64,000 nt of DNA from NCBI GenBank assembly GCA_965197555.1, contig OZ240213.1, positions 1,364,001 through 1,428,000 on the forward strand. Reading direction: 5' to 3'. This document shows, one piece after another, positions 43,108-52,932 of the stretch. Each line of letters opens with the position of its first letter. Position 1 is the stretch's first letter. Made by a program: the position numbers and the translations under genes. Under the pieces are notes generated by a model. The model did not search any database and was not told the origin of the DNA. It worked only from the letters and a program-made list of their open reading frames with translations. Origin of the DNA: G965197555 sp965197555 (GTDB lineage: Bacteria; Chloroflexota; Dehalococcoidia; Lucifugimonadales; UBA3495).

Positions 43108-44838
43108 TTATCCCCTGCCGTGGCGGAGCAATAGCCCCGGCAGGGCCCCCGTGGGTACACCATCCTCGAAGGTTATCTCGCCATTCACAATGGTCCAATG
43201 GTAGCCTTCCGACTTTTGGACCCGCCGCCACTCGTCGCCGGGCAGGTCGTGAATGATCTCCGGGTCAGTCGCTTTCAGGTTTTCCAGGTCGTACACAACG
43301 ATGTCAGCGGCCACACCTTCCCTTATGTACCCGCGGTCCTGGAACCCACCCATGAAGGCTGGCAAATAGCTCAGCTTATAGTGAGCGTCTTCCAGGGTCA
43401 TTCGCTGCTCGTCCCGCACCAGCCAAGAGAGCATATTCGTGGGAAAGATTCCTGAAGTTGAGAACTTGACATGGGCACCACCGTCGGACACTCCCGGTAC
43501 GGTGTAGGGGGATTCCAAAACCTCCATGATGAGGTCGGGGTTCTGCCTTCCCCGGTGGGCGATGAATTCTGTCTGCAGGTCGTCTCCAACAGCCAGGTCC
43601 AAAATGGCGTCAACGACGTGCTTGTTTTCCATGTCGGCGATCTGGCTGATGGTCAGTCCGGTGTAGGATTCATACTTGAGGTCTCCAACCTCGCCGACTA
43701 CCAGGTTGGGGTAGGAGCCTGGCAAGATGCCCATGGGCACGCGTCCTTGGTCGTATTCGTCTCGGAGGATCTGGCGAAATTCCGGGTTCATCATGGCGGC
43801 GATGCGTTCATCGTGGTTTCCAAGGGTGACGTTTCGCCAGCCGGAGGTGTTGTCGAACAGGTTCCAGTCTTCGAAAGTCAACTCCAGATCGGCGTTGTGC
43901 GTCTGCCCTTGCCCGTGCATACGCAGCCCTCTCCTGGCGCAATCCTCCAACCAACGCAGCCTTGCCCGGTGTAGCTCAGGGTTGGTGTCGTCGGTGACCA
44001 CGGTCTGGTAGATGACGGGGCGTTTGGCAGTCTCGGCCACCCTTTCGAAGAACTTCATTGTCTGTTCTTCCATGGGGTTCCCCTCTTCCCCAGTTTCCCG
44101 GTAGGCAAGCTCTATGAAACCCTCATCCCGGTCCGCCAAAATCCGGGCGAAAGTAAGGATCTCCTCTGGGGTCATCAAGTCGGTGACCATGGGGGTAGCG
44201 TCGAAGTCTCGCTGCCCCGAGTCGGCCCCCAGCACTTGGGCGGACCAGCCACAGGCGCCTTTATCCATGCCTTCGTGTACCAAATCGACCATCTTGGCCA
44301 GTTCTTCCTTGGTTGGCCGTCGCTTCTTGGCTTCGTCCCAGCCCATTACCCAGGTGTATACCGGTGTTAGCGGCACATAGGTGAGGCAGTTAACACCTTT
44401 GGGGGTGCGGTCCAGGCTGTCCATAAACTCGGGGAAGGTAGTCCAATCCCACTTCGGTCCCATTCCTTCCTGCATGGACTTCAATGGGATAGCTTCGTTG
44501 CGGGTCATGCTCTGCATGGCCCGGTCCCTGTCCCCAACCCGGGATGGCGCGAAGCCGAAACCGCAGTTGCCAATGGCCACAGATGTTACACCGTGCCAGC
44601 CGGACATGGTGCAGTAGGGGTCCCAAAAATACTGGGCGTCGTAGTGAGTATGAAGGTCCACGAACCCAGGGGCTACTATCAGGCCCTTAGCCTCCAGGAC
44701 TTTGTCGGCCGTCGCATTGCGCAACCCTCCGATCTTGGCCACCTTGCCGTCCTTGATGCCCAAGTCACTGACGTAGCGGGGAATACGGGTCCCGTCAACG
44801 ATGGTTCCTCCCTTGATGATGATGTCATAATCTGACAA
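43108..44838 (-). CDS. N-acyl-D-amino-acid deacylase (amidohydrolase family 3)
   Basis: The 576-residue metal-dependent hydrolase removes acyl groups from D-amino acids or related amides. It starts MSDYDIIIKGGTIVDGT, then APGFVDLHTHYDAQYFWDP holds the first metal His pair, GVTSVAIGNCGFGFAPS the family Cys loop, and GVSDGGAHVKF the later Asp. EGVAADIVVYDLENLKATDPEIIHDLPG is the usual end of the composite beta domain. It stands alone, before the transporter cluster, and may use peptides imported by it. Confidence 0.85.
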   Translation of the reverse strand: MSDYDIIIKGGTIVDGTRIPRYVSDLGIKDGKVAKIGGLRNATADKVLEAKGLIVAPGFVDLHTHYDAQYFWDPYCTMSGWHGVTSVAIGNCGFGFAPSRVGDRDRAMQSMTRNEAIPLKSMQEGMGPKWDWTTFPEFMDSLDRTPKGVNCLTYVPLTPVYTWVMGWDEAKKRRPTKEELAKMVDLVHEGMDKGACGWSAQVLGADSGQRDFDATPMVTDLMTPEEILTFARILADRDEGFIELAYRETGEEGNPMEEQTMKFFERVAETAKRPVIYQTVVTDDTNPELHRARLRWLEDCARRGLRMHGQGQTHNADLELTFEDWNLFDNTSGWRNVTLGNHDERIAAMMNPEFRQILRDEYDQGRVPMGILPGSYPNLVVGEVGDLKYESYTGLTISQIADMENKHVVDAILDLAVGDDLQTEFIAHRGRQNPDLIMEVLESPYTVPGVSDGGAHVKFSTSGIFPTNMLSWLVRDEQRMTLEDAHYKLSYLPAFMGGFQDRGYIREGVAADIVVYDLENLKATDPEIIHDLPGDEWRRVQKSEGYHWTIVNGEITFEDGVPTGALPGLLLRHGRG

Positions 44839-45106
44839 AACGTGCCTCCCTATTGCACAACCGTATATTGATTATCGTCTTGTAGTATCTTTTACTGATT
44901 TTGAGAGAGATTGTCAACGACCTGGGCTCTGAAGTCTCGGATAGGTAAAAAATGTGCAACCTAACCGCTAGCCTTCGTAACGCGTGCTCAGCCTCTAGCA
45001 GTTAATCGGCAGGCGGTTTGGCCATTGGAGCGCTTACGCGAAGGAGCCATGATTCCTCAATTACTGACCAGAAATCATCACGAGAGCGCCGTATTACGGT
45101 ACCTCG
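44839..45106. other. Gap before the transporter cluster
   Basis: AT-rich sequence without a convincing ORF. It separates the divergent deacylase gene from the promoter at 45107. Confidence 0.4.
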
Positions 45107-45134
45107 TTGACAGGTTTTCCAAGTTTCTGATAAC
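45107..45134 (+). promoter_or_regulatory. Candidate promoter of the SBP gene series
   Basis: TTGACA (45107-45112), a 16-bp spacer and GATAAC (45129-45134) lie about 175 bp before the first SBP gene. Confidence 0.45.
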
Positions 45135-45309
45135 GTTCCTGATTATTCCGATAATCCAATCAAAGTATCATGCACCGCCGGCATACTATGTTAGGTGTCC
45201 TGTGCCTTGGTGTTTGTCACGATGTAGTCGTGAGATCGCGAAGCCTCTAATCTTCGGTGGCAGTTATTAACCTTAGGGTGGGGGAGCCTTTGCCCAAGGA
45301 GGCTAGAGA

Positions 45310-47073
45310 ATGACCCGATTTCTCTCCGCAAGCTTCAGGTTATTGTTACTGCCGGCATTAGTATTGGCTCTGGCGATGTTGGTAGCCTGCGGCACTTCAG
45401 GCACGCCCGAAACTGCGGCCACGGCGGTTCCAGCGGCCCCTGCAGCGACCAAAGCTCCCGTGCCGACGGCAAAGCCTGTGGCCACCACCGCGCCTACGGT
45501 GGCGAAGCCCACGGGCACCCTGAATGTGGGTTTCAAGGAGATGGGCGCCTTCGACGCCCACCCCAGAATTACAGCAGGCCAGCAGATGTTATACGTTGGC
45601 GTTACTACTGCTGAAACGCTGCTGGCTGTCAACTCTGATATAGAATTCGTTCCCAAGTTGGTCAAGGAGTGGAGTGTCTCCCCGGATACCCTGATCTGGA
45701 CCTTCAAGCTTCACGAGGGAGTCCAATTCCACAAAGGCTACGGCGAGGTGACCGCGGAGGACGTCATCTGGTCCATTGGGCAATATGCGGCGGAGGGCAG
45801 CAAGTCACCTAGGGTTGGCAACTTCAAAAGGCTATGGTTTAACGAGCAGGGCTATTCCAAGGCCATAGATGACCACACCATTGAGGTGCACACTGGTGTG
45901 CCCCAATATGACATGCTGATCAACATAAGTGCCCCGTGGGCTGGGGCTATCTTCAGTAAGCAGGTAGTGGATGACCTGGGAGAAGATGAAGGAAGCCGCA
46001 CAGGTGTCGGTACAGGGCCCTGGGAGTATGTGGAGGCCCGCACCGGCCAGTTCTGGAAGTTCAAGGCAGTGGAGGGGCATTACCGCAAGACCCCTGAATT
46101 TGCTGAGCTGATTTTCTGGGAGATGCCCGAGGAGTCAACCCGGGTGGCTAACTTCCAGGTAGGCAAGGTGGACAGCATCAATATGGCCATCGACTCCAAG
46201 CCTGCCATCGAGAAGGTTCCCGGCACCAAGTTCATGACAGTAGAGGGGGGTGGTACAGAACACCTCGCCTTCCTTGGCAACTGGTATGTGGGAGTGGGTA
46301 CCCCGGACCAGGCGCCTGGCTATGACCCGGAATTGCCTTGGATATCGAGCAACCCGGACCTCAACTCACCGGAGTGGGAACGGGCTCGCAAGGTCCGCAT
46401 GGCCTTGTCTATTGCGATAGACCGCCAGCTCATCGTAGACACGCTTCTGGGAGGCGAGGGAAAGACCCTAGTCATGTGGGGATGGGAAGACCACTTGCAC
46501 AGGCTTCCCGACGACATAAGGGAGTGGCCGTACGACCCGGAGCGGGCCAAGAAACTCCTGGCAGATGCGGGTTATGCAGATGGGTTCGAGATAACCGTGA
46601 CACCCAGCATCCGCAGCGTACCCGCCGAGGTAGAGGCGTGCGATGCCATCGGCACCATGTGGGAAGCCATAGGCATTCGCACTCGCCTGAACCATGTGCC
46701 CTACGACACTATTGGGCCACAGATCACCAATAGAACTTACAATCAAGCAAACTGCCATGGCACCGGAGGATTCCTCGACCCCCTCGCCTTGGAAGTACTG
46801 GTATTGCACAGCGACCGGGGTACTCACGGGGCCACTCACCCCTGGCTGGACGAGATGCTGGATAAGGCCGTTGGGACAGTCGACACCGACGAGCGCTTTG
46901 AAATCATGGTGGAAGTAGGCCGTTTTGTCTTTGAGAACGTGATGGAGGCGGGATTGTATAGTGTCAATCTACTATGGCCATTGGGCCCCAAGGTGGACCC
47001 ATGGCCGGAACATTTGGAGAAGGGAGATAGAAGGATCTTAAGCGGACTCGAGTACGCACCTCACCGCAAGTAG
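45310..47073 (+). CDS. Family 5 solute-binding lipoprotein 1 (peptide/nickel type)
   Basis: The 587-residue extracytoplasmic binding protein is the first of seven paralogues. The signal peptide ends LAMLVACG, a lipobox. A low-complexity Ala/Pro/Thr linker (about 30-60) precedes the family 5 domain that begins GTLNVGFKEMGAFDAHPR. WTFKLHEGVQFHKGYGEVTAEDV is the standard SBP_bac_5 region. It hands ligand to the permease set encoded 12 kb downstream. Confidence 0.9.
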   Translation: MTRFLSASFRLLLLPALVLALAMLVACGTSGTPETAATAVPAAPAATKAPVPTAKPVATTAPTVAKPTGTLNVGFKEMGAFDAHPRITAGQQMLYVGVTTAETLLAVNSDIEFVPKLVKEWSVSPDTLIWTFKLHEGVQFHKGYGEVTAEDVIWSIGQYAAEGSKSPRVGNFKRLWFNEQGYSKAIDDHTIEVHTGVPQYDMLINISAPWAGAIFSKQVVDDLGEDEGSRTGVGTGPWEYVEARTGQFWKFKAVEGHYRKTPEFAELIFWEMPEESTRVANFQVGKVDSINMAIDSKPAIEKVPGTKFMTVEGGGTEHLAFLGNWYVGVGTPDQAPGYDPELPWISSNPDLNSPEWERARKVRMALSIAIDRQLIVDTLLGGEGKTLVMWGWEDHLHRLPDDIREWPYDPERAKKLLADAGYADGFEITVTPSIRSVPAEVEACDAIGTMWEAIGIRTRLNHVPYDTIGPQITNRTYNQANCHGTGGFLDPLALEVLVLHSDRGTHGATHPWLDEMLDKAVGTVDTDERFEIMVEVGRFVFENVMEAGLYSVNLLWPLGPKVDPWPEHLEKGDRRILSGLEYAPHRK

Positions 47074-47159
47074 GTCGGTCTTTCGGCATATACCTGGCAA
47101 TGGGCCCATGGCCGAATGAACTATATCGAGTTCATCTAGAAACTTGGGGATGTACTGAT

Positions 47160-48929
47160 ATGATGCACCGTTGGTCCACGGGTACTAAGGTGTTACTTCC
47201 GTTGGCGGTGTTAACCCTGGCACTACTGGTGGGGTGTGGCACTGCGGCCACGCCTGAAGCTGAGGCCACGGCGGTTCCTGCGGTCCCTGCAGCGACCAAA
47301 GCGCCCGTGCCAACGGCAAAACCTGCGGCTACCAGCGCGCCCCCGGCCGCGAAGCCCACTGGCACCTTCAACGTGGGCTATAAAGACGTTCCAACCTTCG
47401 ACGGACGCCTATCAGCGGGAGGAGCGGGAGGGTATGCTATCGGCTTCTCTATTGGTGAAGTGCTGATATTTCTAAATACAGATGGCGAATTCGTGCCAAG
47501 GCTGGCAAAAGAGTGGAGCGTTTCCGCTGATGGGGTGGTGTGGACCTTCAAGCTTCGGGAAGGTGTCCAGCTCCACAAAGGCTACGGGGAAATGACCGCC
47601 GATGACGTTATCTGGTCCTTCCAGGACATAGGAAGGGAGGGGTCCAAACATAGCAGAGGGTCCCAGGCAAGAAGGCTGTGGAGAATCGAAGAGGGTGGGA
47701 CCAGGGCCCTGGACGACTACACTATTGAGGTGAACACCGGTACGCCCCAGTACGACATGTTGAATCAATTGATTTCACCTCACTTCCATGTGATGAGCAA
47801 GAAGCAGATAGATCAGTTGGGCGAAGAAGAGGTTGCTAGGAATGGAGCTGCCACCGGGCCCTGGGAGATCGCAGACCACAAGGGCAGCCAGTTTTGGAAG
47901 TTCGAGGCAGTGGACGCTCATTGGCGCAAGCCCCCTGAGTTCGCTGAGATGGTCTGGTGGCACATGCCGGAGGAGTCTACCCGTGTGGCCAATTTCCAGA
48001 CCGGCAACGTGGATACCTTTGCTATGGCCATGGATTCATTGCCGTTAATCGAGAAGGCAGAAGGCACCAAGTTCATGCGAGTGCCCAACGCGGGGGTGCT
48101 TCACCTGGGCTTCTACGGCAACTGGTACGTGGGGCATGGAACCCCTGAGCATAAGGAGAAAGCCCCTGGCTACGACCCGGAGCTACCTTGGATATCCAGC
48201 AGCCCGGACCCATCCTCCGAGGAATGGAAGAAAGCCGCCAAGGTCCGGCGGGCCCTGTCCATCTCCATAGACCGGCAGGCCATAGTGGACACCCTCCTTA
48301 GGGGTGAGGGAAAGCCTCTGCCACTGTATGCGTGGGATGCTCATATAGACGGGCTCCCGCCCCAAATGAGGGAGTGGGAGTACAATCCGGAGGAAGCCAG
48401 GCAACTTCTGGCTGAAACGGGCTATGCCGATGGGTTTGAGTTGACCCTGACCCCGGGCATCCGTGGCATACCTGGCGAAGTGGAGGCGACCGAGGCCATC
48501 GCCACTATGTGGGAGGATATAGGAGTCCGCTCTAAGCTGAACAAAGTCACCCTCTCCACTATCCGCCCCTCCATACAAACCCACACTTATAACCAGATAT
48601 ACACCCACGGCAGCATGGGGGGTAGACCGGACCCCCTGGACGCTACCATCGGACAATACGCAAGTGATGCTGGCTTTACCTTTGGTGTGGACCACCCTCG
48701 GATAGATTCAGTGATCGAGGAAGCCGTGGGCATCGTGGATGCGGATAAACGCATCAAAGTGACGGTCGAGATAGCCAAATTCATGTACGACAATACCCTG
48801 GGGGTCGGGCTCTACAGCGTCAACTTTATATGGCCCCTCGGCCCCAGGATAGACTCATGGCTGGAGCATATGGACTCCGGTGACAGAAGGAATCTAAGCT
48901 CCACTGAGTACACACCTCACCGGAAGTAA
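47160..48929 (+). CDS. Family 5 solute-binding lipoprotein 2
   Basis: The second paralogue is 589 residues long from ATG 47160 (MMHRWSTGTKVLLPLAVL); an upstream in-frame start at 47100 would spoil the signal peptide. The lipobox is ALLVGCG. The linker is again Ala/Pro/Thr rich. The ligand-contact strip differs from paralogue 1 (GSMGGRPDPLDATIGQYASDAGF versus GTGGFLDPLALEVLVLHSD), which suggests a different ligand. Confidence 0.9.
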   Translation: MMHRWSTGTKVLLPLAVLTLALLVGCGTAATPEAEATAVPAVPAATKAPVPTAKPAATSAPPAAKPTGTFNVGYKDVPTFDGRLSAGGAGGYAIGFSIGEVLIFLNTDGEFVPRLAKEWSVSADGVVWTFKLREGVQLHKGYGEMTADDVIWSFQDIGREGSKHSRGSQARRLWRIEEGGTRALDDYTIEVNTGTPQYDMLNQLISPHFHVMSKKQIDQLGEEEVARNGAATGPWEIADHKGSQFWKFEAVDAHWRKPPEFAEMVWWHMPEESTRVANFQTGNVDTFAMAMDSLPLIEKAEGTKFMRVPNAGVLHLGFYGNWYVGHGTPEHKEKAPGYDPELPWISSSPDPSSEEWKKAAKVRRALSISIDRQAIVDTLLRGEGKPLPLYAWDAHIDGLPPQMREWEYNPEEARQLLAETGYADGFELTLTPGIRGIPGEVEATEAIATMWEDIGVRSKLNKVTLSTIRPSIQTHTYNQIYTHGSMGGRPDPLDATIGQYASDAGFTFGVDHPRIDSVIEEAVGIVDADKRIKVTVEIAKFMYDNTLGVGLYSVNFIWPLGPRIDSWLEHMDSGDRRNLSSTEYTPHRK

Positions 48930-49042
48930 AGCGGTTCCAACCAGCTAAACTCTGACCAGCGCCGTTCTTTCATACCTGACAATTCACATAGTCGGATGAA
49001 CACCGTTCTGTTCACTTATAAGTCCACGGAGGTACTAAAGTA

Positions 49043-50809
49043 ATGCGCCCTTGGTTCACTGGTCCCAAAGCTGTCCTACCCCTGTTATTAGTCTTAACTC
49101 TGGCGCTGACAATAGGGTGCGGCACTGCGGCCACGCCCGAAGCTGCAGCCACGGCCGTTCCGGCGGCCGCTACAGCGACCAAAGCCCCCGTGCCGACAGC
49201 GCAACCTACGGCTACTACCGCCGCTGTCGCCGCTGCGGTGGTGAAGCCCGAGGGCACCCTCAATATCGCCTACAAAGACCTGTATAATTTCGACACCCAC
49301 CCGAGGGTGACGTCTGCCAATATAGGGTTACTTGTTGGCACTTCTGTTGGTGAATCGCTGTTTGGCCGGGACGCCGCGGGAAATGCCTTGCCGAGGCTGA
49401 TCAAGGAGTGGAGTCTGGCCCCTGATAATCGGGTCTGGACCTTCAAGCTCCAGGAGGGGGTCCAGTTCCACAAAGGCTACGGAGAGATGACCGCCGAGGA
49501 CGTCATCTGGAACATGCAGCAGTATACGGCGGAGGACGCAGTGAACAGCGTCGCGGCCCGTCTAAGAAGACTCTGGGCGAATCCAGAGGGCTCGGTGAAA
49601 GCTATAGATGACTACACCATTCAGGTGGACACTGGTGCACTCCAGTATGACATGTTGAACTGGACCAGTATCCCCTACGCCGGGTGGATCGTAAGCAAAA
49701 AGCAGGCAGATGAGCTGGGACAAGAGACAGCCAGCCGTGACGGGGCAGGTACCGGGCCCTGGGAAATCGTGGAGGCCAAGGCTGGGCAGTTCTGGAAGAT
49801 GGAAGCAGTGGAGGACCACTGGCGTAAGACTCCCAATTTCGTTGAGCTGATTTACCATGAGATACCAGAAGAGTCTACCCGCGTGGCGAACTTCCTAGCG
49901 GGCAAGCTGGACACCTTTACTATGGAGCTGGACTCCTTGCCCGCCGTCCAGGAAGTGGAAGGCGTCAAGTTCATGCGGGTGGAGGGCGGTGGCACGATAC
50001 ACATCGGCTGGTATGGCAACTTCTACATACCCGAAAAGGAACGTCCCGGCTACAACGTTGAGCTGCCCTGGGTATCCGCCAGTGCGGACGTGAACTCAGA
50101 GGAATGGCAGAAGGCCGCTAAGGTCCGCCGGGCCATGTCCATCGCCGTAGACCGACAGCTCATAGTGGACACGATCTTGTCAGGTGAGGGAAAGCCCCTG
50201 GTGCTGTGGGCGTGGGAGGCCCAGCTACACCGGCTTCCGCCCGACATCCAGGCAGGATGGGAGTACAACCCGGAGAAAGCCAAGCAGCTCTTGATCGAGG
50301 CGGGCTATCCTGATGGCTTCGACGTGACCTTGATACCTGACATCCGTAACGTACCCGGTGAGGTAGAGGCCACCGAGGCCATAGGCACCATGTGGGAGGA
50401 TATAGGCATTCGCACTCGCCTCAACAAGGTGCCCTTCGCCACCATCTTCACGCAAATCAAAGCCCGGACCTACGAACAGGTAAACACCCACGGCACAGGA
50501 GGCCGCACTGATCCCCTGAGCTTGATGATCCCAATGTTCGACAGCTCTTCGGGCTTTAATGTGGGTATGGAGCACCCCTGGCTGGATGAGATGCTGGACA
50601 AAGCGGTTATGACATTGGACGAGGAGGAGCGCTATAAAATCATGGTGGAGATAGCCCGTTGGGTCTTCGATCACACGGCGGAGGCTGGGCTGTACGAGGT
50701 CAATATTGTATGGCCCTTGAGCGCCAGGATAGGCTCCTGGAAAGAGCATCTGGACCATGGGGACAGACGGATCTTGAACGCCCTTGAGTATGTACCACAC
50801 CGTCAGTAG
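49043..50809 (+). CDS. Family 5 solute-binding lipoprotein 3
   Basis: This paralogue of 588 residues has lipobox TIGCG and GGAGG 9 nt before ATG in a TCCACGGAGGTACTAA context that recurs before paralogue 4. Conserved blocks include WTFKLQEGVQFHKGYGEMTAEDVIW and EIPEESTRVANFLAGKLDTF. The C-terminal GTGGRTDPLSLMIPMFDSSSGF strip is shared in pattern with paralogues 4 and 6. Confidence 0.9.
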   Translation: MRPWFTGPKAVLPLLLVLTLALTIGCGTAATPEAAATAVPAAATATKAPVPTAQPTATTAAVAAAVVKPEGTLNIAYKDLYNFDTHPRVTSANIGLLVGTSVGESLFGRDAAGNALPRLIKEWSLAPDNRVWTFKLQEGVQFHKGYGEMTAEDVIWNMQQYTAEDAVNSVAARLRRLWANPEGSVKAIDDYTIQVDTGALQYDMLNWTSIPYAGWIVSKKQADELGQETASRDGAGTGPWEIVEAKAGQFWKMEAVEDHWRKTPNFVELIYHEIPEESTRVANFLAGKLDTFTMELDSLPAVQEVEGVKFMRVEGGGTIHIGWYGNFYIPEKERPGYNVELPWVSASADVNSEEWQKAAKVRRAMSIAVDRQLIVDTILSGEGKPLVLWAWEAQLHRLPPDIQAGWEYNPEKAKQLLIEAGYPDGFDVTLIPDIRNVPGEVEATEAIGTMWEDIGIRTRLNKVPFATIFTQIKARTYEQVNTHGTGGRTDPLSLMIPMFDSSSGFNVGMEHPWLDEMLDKAVMTLDEEERYKIMVEIARWVFDHTAEAGLYEVNIVWPLSARIGSWKEHLDHGDRRILNALEYVPHRQ

Positions 50810-51021
50810 GGCAGTTATTTTGAGGCGTTCTTCTCCTTGGCCCTGGCGAATACGGTATGTTTAATAATCCATTCCTAATATCGGAAACCTTTTACTTCAG
50901 GAGATTTGATAGAGGAACCAACTAAAAAACTCAAACAAACGCCGTTGGGTATGTACCGGAAAAATGCCCATAGGTGTATGAACATCTTTCAGTTCATCTA
51001 TGAGTCCACGGAGGTACTAAC

Positions 51022-52800
51022 ATGATGCGCCGTTGGTTTACGAGCCCCAAAGCTGTGTTACCACTATTATTGGTCCTGACCTTGGCACTGATAGTAGGAT
51101 GCGGCACGTCAGCCACGCCCGAAGCTGGGGCGGCGGCGGTTCCCGCACCTACCATTGCGGCTGCTGTGCCGACGGCGAAGCCTGCGGCTACCACTGCACC
51201 TGTGGCCGTGGCGGTCGAAGGGCCCACTGGCACCCTCAACATAGGGTGGAAAGAGTTAGGCACCTTCGGCACCCACCCCAGATTGTACCGCCTAACGTTC
51301 GGCGGCAGCGTCGGCGCTACTATTGGCGAATCCTTGGTCCGCGAGAACCCTACGAGCTTCGTGCCGGAGCTGGCCAGGGAGTGGAGTCTCTCCCCGGATA
51401 GTCTGGTCTGGACATTCAAGCTCCATGAAGGGGTCCAATTTCATCAAGGCTATGGGGAGATGACCGCAGAGGACGTAATCTATTCTATCCAGCAGGCTGG
51501 GGCAGAGGGCTCAGGCTACCCGTCGTCAGGCAGGTTCAAAAGGCTTTGGCTTCATAAAGATGGCTGGGTGAAGGCCCCAGATGCCTACACCATTGAGGTG
51601 CACACCGGTACCCGCCAATATGACATGTTGGGCACCTTAGGTCCGCCGTATGGTGGCTGGGTTGTCAGTAAGAAGCAAGTAGATGAACTGGGAGAAGAGG
51701 CAGCCGACGTCAACGGCGCCCTAACCGGGCCCTGGGAGGTCGAGGAGATCAAAACCGGGGTGTCATGGAGGTTCAAGGCAGTCGAAGACCACTGGAGGAA
51801 GACCCCTAACTTCGCTGAGATGGTCTTCTGGGAGATGCCTGAAGAGTCCACCCGGGTGGCCAATTTCCAGGTGGGTAAACTGGACAGCTTTCAGATGGCG
51901 CTCGACTCCAAGCCTGCCGTCGAGAAGGTGCCCGGTACCAAGTTCATGCGAGTGGAGAGCGGTGGCACAGAGCACCTTGGCCTCTATGGCAATTGGTACG
52001 TGGGTCATGGCGGCGCAGATCACCAGGAGAAACGCCCCGGTTACGATCCTGATCTGCCATGGGTATCCATCAACCCAGACGTTAATTCCCCTGAGTGGGA
52101 GCGGGCCAGGAAGGTCCGTTTGGCCATGGCTATCGCTATAGACCGCCAGCTCATCGTGGACACGCTTCTGAGCGGCGAGGGACACCCGTTGTATTTATGG
52201 GGGTGGGAGAACAACCTGGACCGGCTTCCCGCCGACATTCAGAAAGGGTGGGAGTACAATCCGGAGAAAGCCAAGCAACTGCTGGTAGAGGCTGGCTATG
52301 GTGATGGCTTCGAGATAACCCTGACGGCCAGCGTCCGTGGCGTGCCTGGGGAGCAAGAGGCCTGCGAGGCCGTCGGCACCATGTGGGAGGCTATAGGCAT
52401 CCGCACCAGAATAGACAACGTGCCCTACGCGACCATCGGGCCGCAGCTCCAAAACCGGGATTATAATCAGGCAAGCTGCCACGGCACCGGTGGCCGAACT
52501 GATCCCCTTTGGTTGATTAGCGCAATAGTTCCCAGTACAGCAGGCTGGACCGGGGGCTTTGATCACCCCTGGCTGGATGAGACGATAGATAAAGCCGTTA
52601 GCATAGTGGACCAGGATGAGCGCTACAAAGTCATGACGGAGATAGCCCGTTTCATGTTCGATAACGTGGTGGAGCAGGGGCTGTACAGCGCCAATCTATT
52701 GTGGCCCTTGGGCCCCAATATAGACGAATGGAAACAGCACCTGAACTTCGCAGACCCACGGTACTTAAGCAGCTATGAGTACGCACCTCACCGCAAGTAG
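51022..52800 (+). CDS. Family 5 solute-binding lipoprotein 4
   Basis: This paralogue of 592 residues has lipobox IVGCG, then a linker with AAVPAPTIAAAVPTAKPAATT. GYGEMTAEDVIYSIQQ and EMPEESTRVANFQVGKLDSF match the series. RTDPLWLISAIVPSTAGW is its variable ligand strip. It is preceded by 212 bp including the shared GGAGGTACTAA ribosome binding site. Confidence 0.9.
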   Translation: MMRRWFTSPKAVLPLLLVLTLALIVGCGTSATPEAGAAAVPAPTIAAAVPTAKPAATTAPVAVAVEGPTGTLNIGWKELGTFGTHPRLYRLTFGGSVGATIGESLVRENPTSFVPELAREWSLSPDSLVWTFKLHEGVQFHQGYGEMTAEDVIYSIQQAGAEGSGYPSSGRFKRLWLHKDGWVKAPDAYTIEVHTGTRQYDMLGTLGPPYGGWVVSKKQVDELGEEAADVNGALTGPWEVEEIKTGVSWRFKAVEDHWRKTPNFAEMVFWEMPEESTRVANFQVGKLDSFQMALDSKPAVEKVPGTKFMRVESGGTEHLGLYGNWYVGHGGADHQEKRPGYDPDLPWVSINPDVNSPEWERARKVRLAMAIAIDRQLIVDTLLSGEGHPLYLWGWENNLDRLPADIQKGWEYNPEKAKQLLVEAGYGDGFEITLTASVRGVPGEQEACEAVGTMWEAIGIRTRIDNVPYATIGPQLQNRDYNQASCHGTGGRTDPLWLISAIVPSTAGWTGGFDHPWLDETIDKAVSIVDQDERYKVMTEIARFMFDNVVEQGLYSANLLWPLGPNIDEWKQHLNFADPRYLSSYEYAPHRK

Positions 52801-52932
52801 GAGTATAGGTATCATCGGATAGTGTCGCTGGGCAGCTCCATGTAGTTGTAGAATATCGACCCATAGTTGGCCCACAAGGATATAGGAGAATGGATGCAGT
52901 CGTGAGTAACCCCGGCATAAGGAGGTACTAAT